A stretch of DNA of 44,686 nucleotides from the NCBI GenBank assembly GCA_001464375.1, contig LNEW01000153.1, positions 1-44,686 on the forward strand. The letters run 5' to 3'. Position 1 is the stretch's first letter. Each line of letters opens with the position of its first letter. Shown here one piece after another: positions 1-8,014 of the stretch. The translations under genes were made by a program, and so were the position numbers. The notes beneath the pieces are model-generated. The model worked only from the letters and a program-made list of their open reading frames with translations. It was not told the origin of the DNA and ran no database searches. This stretch comes from Rhodospirillales bacterium Ga0074136 (GTDB lineage: Bacteria; Pseudomonadota; Alphaproteobacteria; Acetobacterales; Acetobacteraceae).

Positions 1-393
1 GCGCGCAACGCCAGGCTGTGCTGGAACCACCTGGCCGGGCGGCTTGGGGTGGCGCTTCATCAGCGGCTGACCGGCCAGGGCTGGCTGACGCCGGCGGCGG
101 GCGGCTGGGATGCCTCGGCCGAAGGGCGCCAGCGCCTGGCGGCGACCGGCATCGACCTCGACCGCGCCGCCAGCGCGCGGCATTTCGCCTGCGACTGCAT
201 GGATTGGAGCGAACGCCGCCCGCATCTGGCCGGCGGGTTGGGGCGCGAGATGGCGAGCGCCTGGATGGCGCGCGGCTGGCTGCGCCGCGCGGCGTCGATG
301 GGTGACGGCGACATCCTCGCGCGCCGCCGCCTGTCCCTGACGCCCGAGGGCGCTCGCGGGCTGCACGAAGGCTTCGGGATCGACGCACCGTGA
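1..393 (+). CDS. ArsR-family transcriptional regulator, C-terminal part (5' end outside window)
   Basis: The frame is open from the first base, so the N-terminal winged-helix part lies upstream of the window. The visible 130 residues carry the C-terminal hallmark of a subgroup of ArsR-like regulators: a CWNHLAGRLGV block near the left edge and, further on, CDCMDWSERRPHLAGGLG, with acidic and cysteine residues typical of this tail. The protein ends with a short strand-turn region and a FG near the C-terminus. A likely role is repression of an adjacent gene; the MFS transporter starts 35 bases downstream on the same strand and is the obvious candidate target. The effector cannot be read from the sequence. 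The family call is recognition-based and the gene is truncated by the window edge, not by mutation. Confidence 0.72.
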   Translation, partial: ARNARLCWNHLAGRLGVALHQRLTGQGWLTPAAGGWDASAEGRQRLAATGIDLDRAASARHFACDCMDWSERRPHLAGGLGREMASAWMARGWLRRAASMGDGDILARRRLSLTPEGARGLHEGFGIDAP

Positions 394-427
394 TGACGGC
401 TGCACCTTGTGTTGCGGCTGGCGCTGC

Positions 428-1648
428 ATGACCGCCGCCGCGGCGATGATGGCGGCGATCGCCGCCATGACCGGGCTGTCGCAGTTCCATCGCGCCGCGC
501 TCGGCGTGGTGGCGCCCGATCTCTCGGCCGATCTAGCGCTCAGCCCGACCGTGCTGGGTGCGGCGAACGGGATGTTCTTCGCCGCGCTCCTGGTCGCGCA
601 GGTGCCGGTGGGCATCGCGCTCGACCGCGCGGGGCCGCGGCGCACGGTCGGCGCGCTGACCGGCATCGCGGTGCTGGGCGCGGTATTCCAGGCCTTCGCG
701 CAGGATGGTGCGGCGCTGCTGGCGGCGCGCTTCCTGATCGGGCTCGGTTCGGCAGCGTCCTTCATGGCGGCGGTCGTGTTGTGCGCGCGCTGGTATTCGG
801 GTGCGGCGATGACGCTGGCGCTGTCGCGGGTGTTCGCGCTGTCGCAGCTCGGCATCCTGCTGGCGGGCGCGCCGCTCGCGGCCCTGGCCGGGCTGGTGGG
901 ATGGCGCGGGGCGCTTGGCGCCTCGGCGCTGCTCACGGCGGGGTGCGGGCTGGTGTGGTGGCGCCTGGTGCGCGACGACCCGCCCGACCGTCCGCCCGCC
1001 TTCCGCAAGCCCGAGACGCTGCGCGAGGCGCTGCTCGGCCAGGTCTCGATCTGGGCGCTGCCGGGCCTGCCGCGCGTGCTGTCGATGCACCTGGTCGCCT
1101 ACGCCGCGGCGGCGACGGTGCTGGGCCTGTGGGCCGGGCCGTATCTGGCCGATGTGCACGGGTTGGACGCGGCAGGGCGCGGCTGGGTTTTGGCGGCGAT
1201 GGGGGTGGCGATGCCGGCGGGGCTGCTGGCGGTCGGGCCGCTCGAACGCCTTTGCGGGCCGCGGCGGCGCATCGTCACCACCGGGGCGGTGCTGTCGGCG
1301 GCGATGCTGGGCGCGTTGGCGGCCTGGCCCGGCGCGCCGCTCGCCGGTGCGGTCGTGCTGCTGGTGCTGCTGGTGCTGTTCTCCGCCTATCCCGTGCTGG
1401 TGGTGGCCGAGGCCCGCACGCTGTTCCCCGACCACCTGGTCGGGCGCGGCGCCACCACGGTGAACCTGGCGCAGGTGCTGGGGTCCGCGCTGCTGCCGAT
1501 GCTGGTGGGGGCCACCGTGGGGCTGTTCCCCGAACTGGGCGGGGCACGGCCGGAAGCCGCCTACCGGGCGGGGTTCGCGGTGCTGGGGGCGGCGCTGCTG
1601 GCGGGGGTGGCGGGGTGGGTCACATTGGCGAAGGGGGGCGCGAAATAA
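428..1648 (+). CDS. MFS transporter
   Basis: About 406 residues, strongly hydrophobic throughout, with the 12-helix pattern of the major facilitator superfamily. The N-terminal half has GLSQFHRAALGVVAPDL followed by a second helix and the loop motif DRAGPRR, which matches the conserved G-x3-D-R/K-x-G-R-R/K element between helices 2 and 3. An equivalent loop, ERLCGPRR, follows helix 8. I chose the ATG at 428 over an upstream TTG at 407 because it gives the usual short cytoplasmic N-terminus. It follows the ArsR-like gene by 34 bases and may be co-transcribed with and controlled by it. Substrate is unknown; the family includes drug exporters and metabolite permeases. Convergent with the next gene. 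Confidence 0.8.
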   Translation: MTAAAAMMAAIAAMTGLSQFHRAALGVVAPDLSADLALSPTVLGAANGMFFAALLVAQVPVGIALDRAGPRRTVGALTGIAVLGAVFQAFAQDGAALLAARFLIGLGSAASFMAAVVLCARWYSGAAMTLALSRVFALSQLGILLAGAPLAALAGLVGWRGALGASALLTAGCGLVWWRLVRDDPPDRPPAFRKPETLREALLGQVSIWALPGLPRVLSMHLVAYAAAATVLGLWAGPYLADVHGLDAAGRGWVLAAMGVAMPAGLLAVGPLERLCGPRRRIVTTGAVLSAAMLGALAAWPGAPLAGAVVLLVLLVLFSAYPVLVVAEARTLFPDHLVGRGATTVNLAQVLGSALLPMLVGATVGLFPELGGARPEAAYRAGFAVLGAALLAGVAGWVTLAKGGAK

Positions 1649-1696
1649 GGAACAAGGTCGGGGCCCGAACCCCCTCCTTTTCTGGCCATTAGCGCA

Positions 1697-2773
1697 TCAG
1701 GGCAGCAGGGCCTCGGCCTCCCGCCAAAGGCGCGCGGCCAGGACGCCCGCCGGCTCCGCGACGGCAAGGCGCGCGGCCTGGCCGGCCCACATCTGCATCG
1801 CGCCAACATCGCCCGCCGCCTCGGCCGCGGCGCGCACCGGCGCGAACAAGGCGCGCTGCACCGGATACGGCGCGGCCGGCGGCGCCGGCGCACGCGCCAC
1901 GTCATTGGCAATCCCGCGCCCCAGCCGGCCCGAGAACATCCGCGTCAGCATCGTCCCCTCGGGCTCCACCGCGGCGATCGCATCCGCCCAGGCCGGCGCG
2001 ATGCCCGCCTCCGGGCAGCGCAGGAAGCCGGTGCCGATCTGCACCGCACTGGCACCGAGCGTCAGCGCCGCCGCAATACCCCGCGCATCCCCGATGCCGC
2101 CCGTGGCAATCACCGGCACATCCAGCGCATCCACCAGGCGCGGGATCAGCGCCAACCCGCCGGTCAACTGCGCCTCCGCCGCCGCAGGGTCGAAGGCGCC
2201 ACGATGCCCGCCCGCCTCCGCACCCTGCGCCACGATGGCATCCGCCCCCGCCGCCACCGCAGCCCGCGCCTCGGCCAGCGTGGTCGCGCAGGCGAACCAG
2301 GCGATGCCGCGCGCCTTCGCGGCCGCGACGACATCCGGCGGAAACACCCCCATGATCGAGGAGACCGCCGCCGGCCCGGCCTCGATGATCGCCGCGCATT
2401 GCGCCGCGAAATCCGGCAGGAACGGACCCTCCGGAATGGCGGGGCGCGGCCCGTAGCCGGACAGGAACTCCGCCATCGCCGCCTCGGCCACCGCATCGCG
2501 CGCGGGCGGCGGGTCCGGCATCCAGAGGTTCACCTGGAACGACCCGTTCGACTGCGCGCGGAAGGCCCGCGCCCAGTCGGCAATGCCCTCGGGCGTGGTG
2601 GACAGCGCACCCAGCGCGCCCATCCCCCCCGCATTGGCCACCGCGGCGGCAAGCCCGGGCGGCGAGGCCGCGGCCATCGGCGCCATCAGGACCGGGATGC
2701 GCAGGCCGAAGCGTTCGCAGAAGGCGACGGCGCGGGCCATCTGTGGCCCCCGTGCCGGCGTGGTCGATGCCAT
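1697..2773 (-). CDS. nitronate monooxygenase / NPD-family FMN protein
   Basis: 358 residues with the FMN-binding TIM-barrel of 2-nitropropane dioxygenase / nitronate monooxygenase. Visible family blocks are [10 protein letters not shown] near the N-terminus, [33 protein letters not shown] (the conserved glycine-rich flavin loop with the GGH/R motif), [21 protein letters not shown] (phosphate-binding loop) and a GTGFL stretch. The family oxidises alkyl nitronates to carbonyl compounds and nitrite, though many members probably act on other substrates or in propionate-3-nitronate detoxification. Start is ATG at 2773; an in-frame ATG 11 codons later (2740) is also plausible and would remove a non-conserved leader. 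Divergent from rnhB with about 106 bases between the starts. The gene lies alone on this strand. Confidence 0.85.
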   Translation of the reverse strand: MASTTPARGPQMARAVAFCERFGLRIPVLMAPMAAASPPGLAAAVANAGGMGALGALSTTPEGIADWARAFRAQSNGSFQVNLWMPDPPPARDAVAEAAMAEFLSGYGPRPAIPEGPFLPDFAAQCAAIIEAGPAAVSSIMGVFPPDVVAAAKARGIAWFACATTLAEARAAVAAGADAIVAQGAEAGGHRGAFDPAAAEAQLTGGLALIPRLVDALDVPVIATGGIGDARGIAAALTLGASAVQIGTGFLRCPEAGIAPAWADAIAAVEPEGTMLTRMFSGRLGRGIANDVARAPAPPAAPYPVQRALFAPVRAAAEAAGDVGAMQMWAGQAARLAVAEPAGVLAARLWREAEALLP

Positions 2774-2879
2774 GCGCTGGATGCTCCCTGCCGAAGGTGG
2801 CGAAGGCTACCGATGCCTGCGCCAGCGCGCCAGCGCGGCCCATGATGCGGCACAGCGCGGTGCGTGGTAACGCCGCATC

Positions 2880-3503
2880 ATGTCTCGCCAGCGCCCCGAC
2901 TTCACCGCCGAGTCCAGCCAGGGCCGCGTCGCCGGAATCGACGAGGTCGGCCGCGGCCCCCTCGCCGGCCCCGTTGTCGCGGCGGCGGTGGTGTTCCTGC
3001 GCGCGCCGCCCGCATCCCTGGCCGCCCTGATCGATGATTCGAAGCGCCTGAACCCTGGCCAGCGCGCCACCGCCTTCGCCGCGCTGCGCGATGCGGCGCG
3101 CGCGGGGCTGGTCGAATGCGCCGTCGGCGCGGCCTCGGCCACCGAGATCGGCCGGCTGAACATCCTGCGCGCGACGCACTTGGCGATGGCGCGCGCGCTG
3201 GCACGCATGACCACGCCGCCCGACCTCGCGCTGGTCGACGGCAACCAGGCCCCGCCTTTGCCCTGCCCCGTGCGCTGCGTGATCGGCGGTGATGGCCTGT
3301 CGCTGTCGATCGCCGCTGCATCCATCCTGGCGAAGGTGGTGCGCGACCGCGCGATGGCGCGGCTGGACCCGCGCTGGCCCGGCTATGGTTTCGCACGCCA
3401 TGTCGGCTACGCGACGGCGGCGCACCGGGATGCGCTGCTGCGGCTTGGCCCGACGCCGCATCACCGGCGGGGCTTCGCGCCGGTGGATGACCTGTTTCGC
3501 TGA
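2880..3503 (+). CDS. rnhB: ribonuclease HII
   Basis: 207 residues, normal length for RNase HII, which cleaves the RNA strand of RNA-DNA hybrids and incises DNA at single embedded ribonucleotides. The N-terminal block [15 protein letters not shown] holds the catalytic Asp21-Glu22 pair and the GRG loop that recognises the ribonucleotide junction. DDSKRLN follows around residue 52, and the LVDGN block carries a further catalytic aspartate near residue 119. The C-terminal part has the [11 protein letters not shown] helix and the [12 protein letters not shown] motif. Start ATG at 2880 fits the family N-terminus. In many alphaproteobacteria rnhB lies directly next to ccrM, as here. A perfect hairpin follows its stop codon by 33 bases. 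Confidence 0.95.
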   Translation: MSRQRPDFTAESSQGRVAGIDEVGRGPLAGPVVAAAVVFLRAPPASLAALIDDSKRLNPGQRATAFAALRDAARAGLVECAVGAASATEIGRLNILRATHLAMARALARMTTPPDLALVDGNQAPPLPCPVRCVIGGDGLSLSIAAASILAKVVRDRAMARLDPRWPGYGFARHVGYATAAHRDALLRLGPTPHHRRGFAPVDDLFR

Positions 3504-3536
3504 CCTCGCCTGCCCCAACCGACGGGCGCAACCCAT

Positions 3537-3561
3537 CGGATCGAGGCTCTGCCTCGATCCG
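3537..3561 (+). terminator. perfect 11-bp hairpin downstream of rnhB
   Basis: Arms 3537-3547 and 3551-3561 are exact inverted repeats (CGGATCGAGGC / GCCTCGATCCG) around a 3-base TCT loop. It lies 33 bases after the rnhB stop. There is no T-run, so it could be a terminator stem, an mRNA-stabilising hairpin or a dispersed palindromic element. Confidence 0.5.
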
Positions 3562-3633
3562 GGAGCGCACGGCGCGAGCGCGCCCAACCCGCCCCCCGCC
3601 GCCCGCGCACCAGTGCACGGCGCGCAGCCAAGC

Positions 3634-3703
3634 GCGCGAATGCGCGCGCCAGCGCCTCAGGCCAGCAACAGCAAGCGCGAATGCGCGCGCCGGCGCCTGA
3701 GGC
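3634..3703. repeat. two 29-bp direct repeat copies upstream of ccrM
   Basis: Copies at 3634-3662 and 3675-3703 match at 27 of 29 positions, both starting GCGCGAATGCGCGCGCC. They are offset by 41 bases. Each copy ends in a near-palindrome GCCT-N-AGGC, with C in the first and G in the second. They occupy the intergenic region just before the GANTC pair and the ccrM start. No coding potential is apparent; a role in ccrM control is a guess. Confidence 0.6.
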
Positions 3704-3723
3704 AATCGAAACATTGACCTGCC

Positions 3724-3741
3724 GAGTCGCACGAGCGATTC
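3724..3741. promoter_or_regulatory. paired GANTC methylation sites in the ccrM leader
   Basis: GAGTC at 3724-3728 and GATTC at 3737-3741 both match GANTC, the recognition sequence of the CcrM methyltransferase encoded 31 bases downstream. In Caulobacter, GANTC sites in the ccrM leader make the promoter sensitive to its own methylation state. A similar feedback role here is inferred from position only; the -35/-10 elements were not identified. Confidence 0.55.
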
Positions 3742-3771
3742 TGCGGCTTCCGTGGGGATGGGGTTTCGCGC

Positions 3772-4857
3772 TTGGGCACGCAGATCGATCTGCCGCTCGA
3801 CCAGGTTCTGGTCGGGGACTGCATCGCGTGGCTGAGGCACCTGCCGCCGGCGTCGGTGCACGCCATCTTCGCCGACCCGCCCTACAACCTGCAACTGAAG
3901 GGCACGCTGCGGCGCCCCGATGATTCGCTGGTCGATGGCGTCGATGATGAATGGGACCGCTTCGCCGACCTCGGCGCCTATGATTCCTTCACACGCGAAT
4001 GGCTGGCCGAATGCCGCCGCGTGCTGCGCCGCGACGGTACCATCTGGGTGATGGGCGCCTACCACAACGTGTTCCGCCTGGGCACGGCGTTGCAGGACCA
4101 GGGGTATTGGATCCTCAACGACGTCATCTGGCGCAAGTCGAACCCGATGCCGAATTTCCGCGGCCGGCGCTTCACCAATGCGCATGAGACGCTGGTCTGG
4201 GCGGCGCGCGGCCCGGAATCCCGCTACCGCTTCAACTACGCGGCGATGAAGGCGCTGAACGACGACCTGCAGATGCGCAGCGACTGGCTGATCCCGCTGT
4301 GCACCGGCCACGAACGCCTGCGCGACGATGCGGGGGCCAAGCTGCACCCGACCCAGAAGCCCGAGGCGCTGCTGCATCGCGTCATCCTCGCCTGCACATC
4401 GCCGGGCGAGGTGATCCTCGACCCGTTCCTGGGCTCGGGCACCACGGCCGCCGTTGCGAAACGGCTGGGCCGGCGCTTCATCGGCATCGAGCGGGAGCAA
4501 GCCTATGCCGATGCCGCGCTGGCGCGCATCGCCGCGGTCGACCCCGCGCCGGAGGACGCCGCCGCGGCGCTGCCATCCAGGAAGGAGCAGCCGCGCATCC
4601 CCTTCGGCACCCTGGTCGAACGCGGCCTGGTGCCGGCGGGCTCGCGCCTGTTCGACCGGCAGAAACGCTGGGAGGCGACGGTCGGCGCCGATGGCACGCT
4701 GCGCTGCGGCCTGGCCACGGGCTCCATCCACAAGGTCGGCGCGGCGGTGCAGGAAGCGCCATCCTGCAATGGCTGGCTGTTCTGGCACCTGGAACAGCGC
4801 GACGGGCGGCTGCGCGTGATCGACGAATTGCGCGAGGACATCCTGCGCCAGATGTAG
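3772..4857 (+). CDS. ccrM: CcrM-type adenine DNA methyltransferase (GANTC)
   Basis: 361 residues, a beta-class N6-adenine methyltransferase. Catalytic motif IV, DPPYNLQL, lies at residues 35-42, ahead of the SAM-binding motif FLGSGTT at 219-225; this motif order defines the class. The C-terminal 80 or so residues (TLVERGLVPAGSRLF onward) form the extra DNA-recognition domain typical of CcrM homologues and absent from most restriction-linked methyltransferases. CcrM methylates adenine in GANTC and couples gene expression to replication in alphaproteobacteria. The start shown is TTG followed by GTQIDLPLD; no in-frame ATG or GTG lies close upstream, so the exact start is uncertain. Two GANTC sites lie immediately upstream. 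No restriction endonuclease gene is adjacent, which supports a solitary regulatory enzyme. Confidence 0.93.
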   Translation: MGTQIDLPLDQVLVGDCIAWLRHLPPASVHAIFADPPYNLQLKGTLRRPDDSLVDGVDDEWDRFADLGAYDSFTREWLAECRRVLRRDGTIWVMGAYHNVFRLGTALQDQGYWILNDVIWRKSNPMPNFRGRRFTNAHETLVWAARGPESRYRFNYAAMKALNDDLQMRSDWLIPLCTGHERLRDDAGAKLHPTQKPEALLHRVILACTSPGEVILDPFLGSGTTAAVAKRLGRRFIGIEREQAYADAALARIAAVDPAPEDAAAALPSRKEQPRIPFGTLVERGLVPAGSRLFDRQKRWEATVGADGTLRCGLATGSIHKVGAAVQEAPSCNGWLFWHLEQRDGRLRVIDELREDILRQM

Positions 4858-4869
4858 CGCCGGATCCGC

Positions 4870-4905
4870 GCCGGCGCCGCCGCAACAAGGCAGTTCGGCG
4901 CCGGC
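4870..4905 (+). terminator. 10-bp perfect hairpin after ccrM
   Basis: Arms 4870-4879 (GCCGGCGCCG) and 4896-4905 (CGGCGCCGGC) are perfect inverted repeats with a 16-base loop, starting 12 bases after the ccrM stop. No U-tract follows, so intrinsic termination is only a possibility. Confidence 0.4.
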
Positions 4906-4953
4906 CGACCTCGGCTACGCTCGGCGCGCGACAGGCAGGCAGGAGACCAAGCG

Positions 4954-5601
4954 ATGAGCGAGTCGGTGACCGGGGGCAATGCGCCGGAGCCACGCATGGC
5001 ACAGCCGACGGCGCGACAGCTCGAGCTGCACCGCGAGCTCGACGACGCGCCGGCGCCACCGCCCGCGCCACCGCCCGCGGCCAAGCCGGGCCGGCCATGG
5101 GGGCGGATCATCCTGGCCGAGGCACCCTACCTGGCCATGCTGGTCGCCGGTTTCGCCGGCGTTGCCTGGGTGGGTGGGGCCGAGCAGCCCAACCTGCCCT
5201 ACTGGTATGTGCTGACGCCGATCTTCGGCCTGCTGTGCATCGTCGCCGGCTGGCCGCGCGCCGCGGCCCAGGGCGGCAAGACCCGGCTCGTCTGGACGCA
5301 GGCGCTGCACTGGGCCGCCTTCCTGATCGCGATGATGCTGCTGTTCGCACCCGCGGTGCGCGGCGTGGTGAACGACAACGCGACCGAGATCGGCCTGCTG
5401 CTTTTGCTGGGCCTGGGCACCTTCGTGGCCGGGGTGCATGCCGGGTCCTGGCGCATCATGGTGGTGGGCGGGGTGCTCGGCCTGTCGGTGCCGGCGGTCG
5501 CGACGATGCAGCAATCCGCCCTGCTGATCGGCGGCGGCGCGCTGGTCGTCGTGCTCACGGCGGTGGTCTTCCTGATCGTGGCGGCGCGCTCGGGGCGCTG
5601 A
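4954..5601 (+). CDS. membrane protein of unknown function
   Basis: 215 residues; I do not recognise a named family. The first 48 residues are hydrophilic and end in a proline/alanine-rich stretch (DDAPAPPPAPPPAAKPG), probably cytoplasmic. About five or six hydrophobic segments follow: AEAPYLAMLVAGFAGVAWVG, a segment around YWYVLTPIFGLLCIV, then WAAFLIAMMLLFAP, IGLLLLLGLGTFVAGV, a weaker segment around MVVGGVLGLSVPAV, and LVVVLTAVVFLIVAA at the C-terminus. A good Shine-Dalgarno (GGCAGGAG) precedes the ATG at 4954. It stands alone between ccrM and the convergent mutY, each separated from it by a hairpin. No catalytic motif is visible, so no function is proposed. Confidence 0.7.
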   Translation: MSESVTGGNAPEPRMAQPTARQLELHRELDDAPAPPPAPPPAAKPGRPWGRIILAEAPYLAMLVAGFAGVAWVGGAEQPNLPYWYVLTPIFGLLCIVAGWPRAAAQGGKTRLVWTQALHWAAFLIAMMLLFAPAVRGVVNDNATEIGLLLLLGLGTFVAGVHAGSWRIMVVGGVLGLSVPAVATMQQSALLIGGGALVVVLTAVVFLIVAARSGR

Positions 5602-5744
5602 GCCTGGTCCGGAATTCGCCTTCGGGCGCATTCTGAAGCCCGGCACCGGCCCGCCCCTCCCTCCGGGCCACCGTGTATTCTGGATGGGTGGCCGAGTGGG
5701 CGAGCGGGCCGTCTCCAACGGTCTCTGATCAACGCCCGACCAGG

Positions 5745-5769
5745 GCCAGGGCACCCGGTCCGCCCTGGC
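5745..5769 (-). terminator. hairpin downstream of mutY
   Basis: Inverted repeat GCCAGGGC (5745-5752) / GCCCTGGC (5762-5769) with a 9-base loop, located directly after the mutY stop on the minus strand and between two convergent genes. It lacks a U-tract, so termination is inferred from position. The rest of 5602-5744 shows no coding potential; a tRNA-like stretch there was examined and rejected. Confidence 0.4.
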
Positions 5770-5771
5770 GC

Positions 5772-6827
5772 TTAAGCCGCACCCGCCAGGTCGAGCAGCC
5801 GCCGCATCACCGAGGGCACGGCCGCGCGCGCCGCAAGCGCGTCCTGCCATTCACCCTCGGGCGGCCCGGCGGACGGCGGCAGCGCGGCGGTGAACAGCAC
5901 CATTTCCAGCTCGAAATGCGTGAAGCCGTGGCGCGCGAGACCTGGCAGCAGGCGCCAGCCGGCTGGCGCCGGCGCATGGGCGAGCGCCTCCGCCGTATCC
6001 CACCGGGCCTCGCGCCACGGCGTTCCGGGCACTTCCAGCATCCCGCCAAGCAGTCCACGCGCCGGGCGGCGGCGCAGCAGCACGCGCCCGCTGGCGTCGC
6101 GCAGCAGGAAATGCGCGCCGTGGCGCAGCGGGCGGGCGGGCTTCGGGGATTTACGCGGCAATGTCCCGGCAATTCCGGCGCGGCGCGCCGCACACCCGCC
6201 CTGCCAGGGGCAGAGTGCGCAGGCGGGGTTGCGCGGCGTGCAGAGCGTCGCGCCCAGGTCGAACAGCGCCTGGGCGAAATCCCCGGGGCGGGCCCGCGCC
6301 GCTGGGTCGGCCATGAAGGCGCCGGCCAGCGTTGTCAGGTGCCGCTTGGCCCCGGGCAGGGGTTGCTCGACCGCATGCAGGCGCGCCACCACGCGTTCGA
6401 CATTGCCATCCACCGGCACCACGGGGACGTCGAAGGCAATCGCGCCGACCGCCGCGGCGGTATAGGCGCCGATGCCCGGCAGCGCCGCCAGGCCCTCGAT
6501 GTTGCACGGGAAACCGCCGGCGGCCACCACGGCCTGCGCGCAGGCGTGCAGGTTGCGGGCGCGGGCGTAATAGCCAAGGCCGGCCCATTCCTCCGCCACC
6601 GCGGCCCAGTCGGCCGCGGCCAGCGCCTGCACGCTGGGGAACCGGGCCAGGAACCGGGCATAGCGCGGCCCGACCGCGGCGACGGTGGTTTGCTGGAGCA
6701 TCACCTCCGACAGCCAGATGCGGTAGGGGTTGCGCGGCTCGCCCGGGGGGGCGCGCCAGGGCAGGATGCGCCGGTGCCGATCGTACCAGGCGAGCAGGTC
6801 GGCGGCGGAGGGTCTGGGCAATGGCAC
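5772..6827 (-). CDS. mutY: A/G-specific adenine DNA glycosylase
   Basis: 351 residues. MutY removes adenine mispaired with 8-oxoguanine or guanine in base-excision repair. The HhH-GPD domain shows WLSEVMLQQT with the catalytic Glu41, the helix-hairpin-helix LPGIGAYTAAAV at 116-127 and PVDGNV with the catalytic Asp140. The iron-sulfur loop has Cys196, Cys203, Cys206 and Cys212 in exact C-x6-C-x2-C-x5-C spacing. The C-terminal part, from about residue 235, resembles the NUDIX-like 8-oxoG-sensing domain (LLRRRPARGLLGGMLEVPG). The predicted start is GTG at 6827. Its first codons overlap the first codons of the divergent DUF721 gene by 7 bases, so the promoter of each gene must lie inside the other or internal starts are used. 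Confidence 0.95.
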   Translation of the reverse strand: MPLPRPSAADLLAWYDRHRRILPWRAPPGEPRNPYRIWLSEVMLQQTTVAAVGPRYARFLARFPSVQALAAADWAAVAEEWAGLGYYARARNLHACAQAVVAAGGFPCNIEGLAALPGIGAYTAAAVGAIAFDVPVVPVDGNVERVVARLHAVEQPLPGAKRHLTTLAGAFMADPAARARPGDFAQALFDLGATLCTPRNPACALCPWQGGCAARRAGIAGTLPRKSPKPARPLRHGAHFLLRDASGRVLLRRRPARGLLGGMLEVPGTPWREARWDTAEALAHAPAPAGWRLLPGLARHGFTHFELEMVLFTAALPPSAGPPEGEWQDALAARAAVPSVMRRLLDLAGAA

Positions 6828-7288
6828 GGGACGAGGAGCAGCGACGGTTCCTGGGCGGGCCGAGGCCGCTCGGCGCCCTTGTGCCAGCGCTCACACGCCC
6901 CGCCTTCAAGCGCAAGAGCCCTGCCGGGGCGCAGATCATGGCGGACTGGCCTGCGCTGGTCGGCCCGGCGCTCGCGGCCGTCTCGCAGCCGGTACGGCTG
7001 AGTTCGGGAGCCCTGACCCTGGCCTGTTCCGGGCCCGTCGCGATGGAATTGCAGCATCTGGCGCCGCAGCTGGCGCAGCGGATCAATGCGGCGCTGGGGC
7101 GGGTGGCGGTGGAACGCTTCCGATTCGTCCAGCGCGCGCCCGGATCGGCCGCGGCGCGGCCCCCGCCCAGGCTGGCCCCCGTTTCCCTGCCGGCGCGCGT
7201 CGAATCGGCGCTGGCGGACATCGCCTCCCCCGAATTGCGGGCGGCGCTGGAAAGATTGGCGCGCGGCGTCTATCGGAACAGGGGGTAG
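6821..7288 (+). CDS. DUF721 / DciA-like protein
   Basis: 155 residues, the usual length for alphaproteobacterial DUF721 proteins. The conserved core is present: IMADWPALVGPALAAVSQPVRL, then a short strand segment GALTLACSGPVAMELQHLAPQLAQRINAALG, which contains the family's helix preceding the basic C-terminal half. DUF721 includes DciA, the ancestral bacterial helicase-loading factor that helps DnaB onto DNA. Whether this short alphaproteobacterial type has that role is not shown by the sequence. ATG at 6821 is chosen because the conserved region begins soon after. It overlaps the divergent mutY start by 7 bases and is followed 90 bases later by a dsbA-like gene and smc, an order found in other alphaproteobacteria. 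Confidence 0.82.
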   Translation: MARDEEQRRFLGGPRPLGALVPALTRPAFKRKSPAGAQIMADWPALVGPALAAVSQPVRLSSGALTLACSGPVAMELQHLAPQLAQRINAALGRVAVERFRFVQRAPGSAAARPPPRLAPVSLPARVESALADIASPELRAALERLARGVYRNRG

Positions 7289-7378
7289 GCGCGCCCGAGT
7301 CCCGGCAGCGCCCTGTCGCCCCCATATCCGCCCCGGCCGCGCCTTCCCGGCGGCCGGACCTGAAGGAGATCGCGGACG

Positions 7379-8014
7379 ATGTTCGACCGTCGCACCATAC
7401 TCGCCGCTGGCGGCCTGCTCGCCGCCGGCCGCGCCAGCGCCCAGACCCCGGGCGCCACCCCGGGCGAGCGCATCCCCGACCCGCCCGCGGGCGATCAGCG
7501 GCTCGCGGAACGCTCGGTGGGCCGGGCCGATGCGCCGATGGTGGTGCAGGAATTCTTCTCCCTCACCTGCTCGCATTGCGGCGCCTTCCACCGCGACACC
7601 TATCCGCGCGTGAAGGCCGAACTGATCGATACCGGCAGGATCAGGCTGGTATGGCGGGACTTCCCGCTCGACCAGGTGGCGCTGGGCGCGGCGGTGGTGG
7701 CGCGGTCCTTCCCGGCCGAGCGCTACGAGGCCTTCATCAGCGCGCTGTTCGCCACGCAGGACCGCTGGGTCTATGCGCGCGGTGTCGATCACAAGGTGGA
7801 GATCGGCAAGATCGCGGCGGTGGCCGGCATGTCCGGCGCCGCCTTCGAAGCCGCCTGGACCGATGTGGACCTGGCCCGCGCCATCCTGGCGCAGCGCCAG
7901 CAGGGCGAACAGGAATACCGCATCCAGGCGACGCCGAGCTTCGTGTTCAACCGGCGCGTGGTCGGCGGCAACATTCCCTTCGACCGCTTCGCGCGCGAGG
8001 CCGCAACCCCGTGA
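7379..8014 (+). CDS. DsbA-family thiol:disulfide oxidoreductase
   Basis: 211 residues, exported. The N-terminus DRRTILAAGGLLAAGRASAQ has an arginine pair and a short hydrophobic core ending in ASA, so it could be a Tat or a Sec signal; the predicted mature protein starts near residue 21. The thioredoxin fold has the active site C64-S-H-C67 in FFSLTCSHCGAF. The cis-proline loop is probably in ATPSFVFNRRVVGG near the C-terminus. The long helical insertion between these places it in the DsbA/DsbG-like group that oxidises or isomerises periplasmic disulfides. A strong Shine-Dalgarno (AAGGAG) precedes ATG 7379. Its TGA stop overlaps the GTG start of smc by 4 bases, indicating translational coupling. 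Confidence 0.9.
   Translation: MFDRRTILAAGGLLAAGRASAQTPGATPGERIPDPPAGDQRLAERSVGRADAPMVVQEFFSLTCSHCGAFHRDTYPRVKAELIDTGRIRLVWRDFPLDQVALGAAVVARSFPAERYEAFISALFATQDRWVYARGVDHKVEIGKIAAVAGMSGAAFEAAWTDVDLARAILAQRQQGEQEYRIQATPSFVFNRRVVGGNIPFDRFAREAATP

Noticed and set aside
1649..1696. Possible terminator between the MFS and nitronate monooxygenase genes
   Set aside because: GGTCGGGGCCCGAACC pairs imperfectly and the T-run (CTTTTCT) is short; too weak to call.
2902..4788. 628-codon minus-strand frame across rnhB and ccrM
   Set aside because: Lies antisense to two unambiguous genes and crosses the hairpin and repeats between them; low-complexity translation.
5684..5770. tRNA-like stretch (GGTGGCCGAGTGG resembles a tRNA-Ser/Leu D-arm)
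   Set aside because: No T-arm consensus, no acceptor stem closing, and the anticodon loop lacks U33 in a paired stem; the downstream part forms a simple hairpin after mutY.
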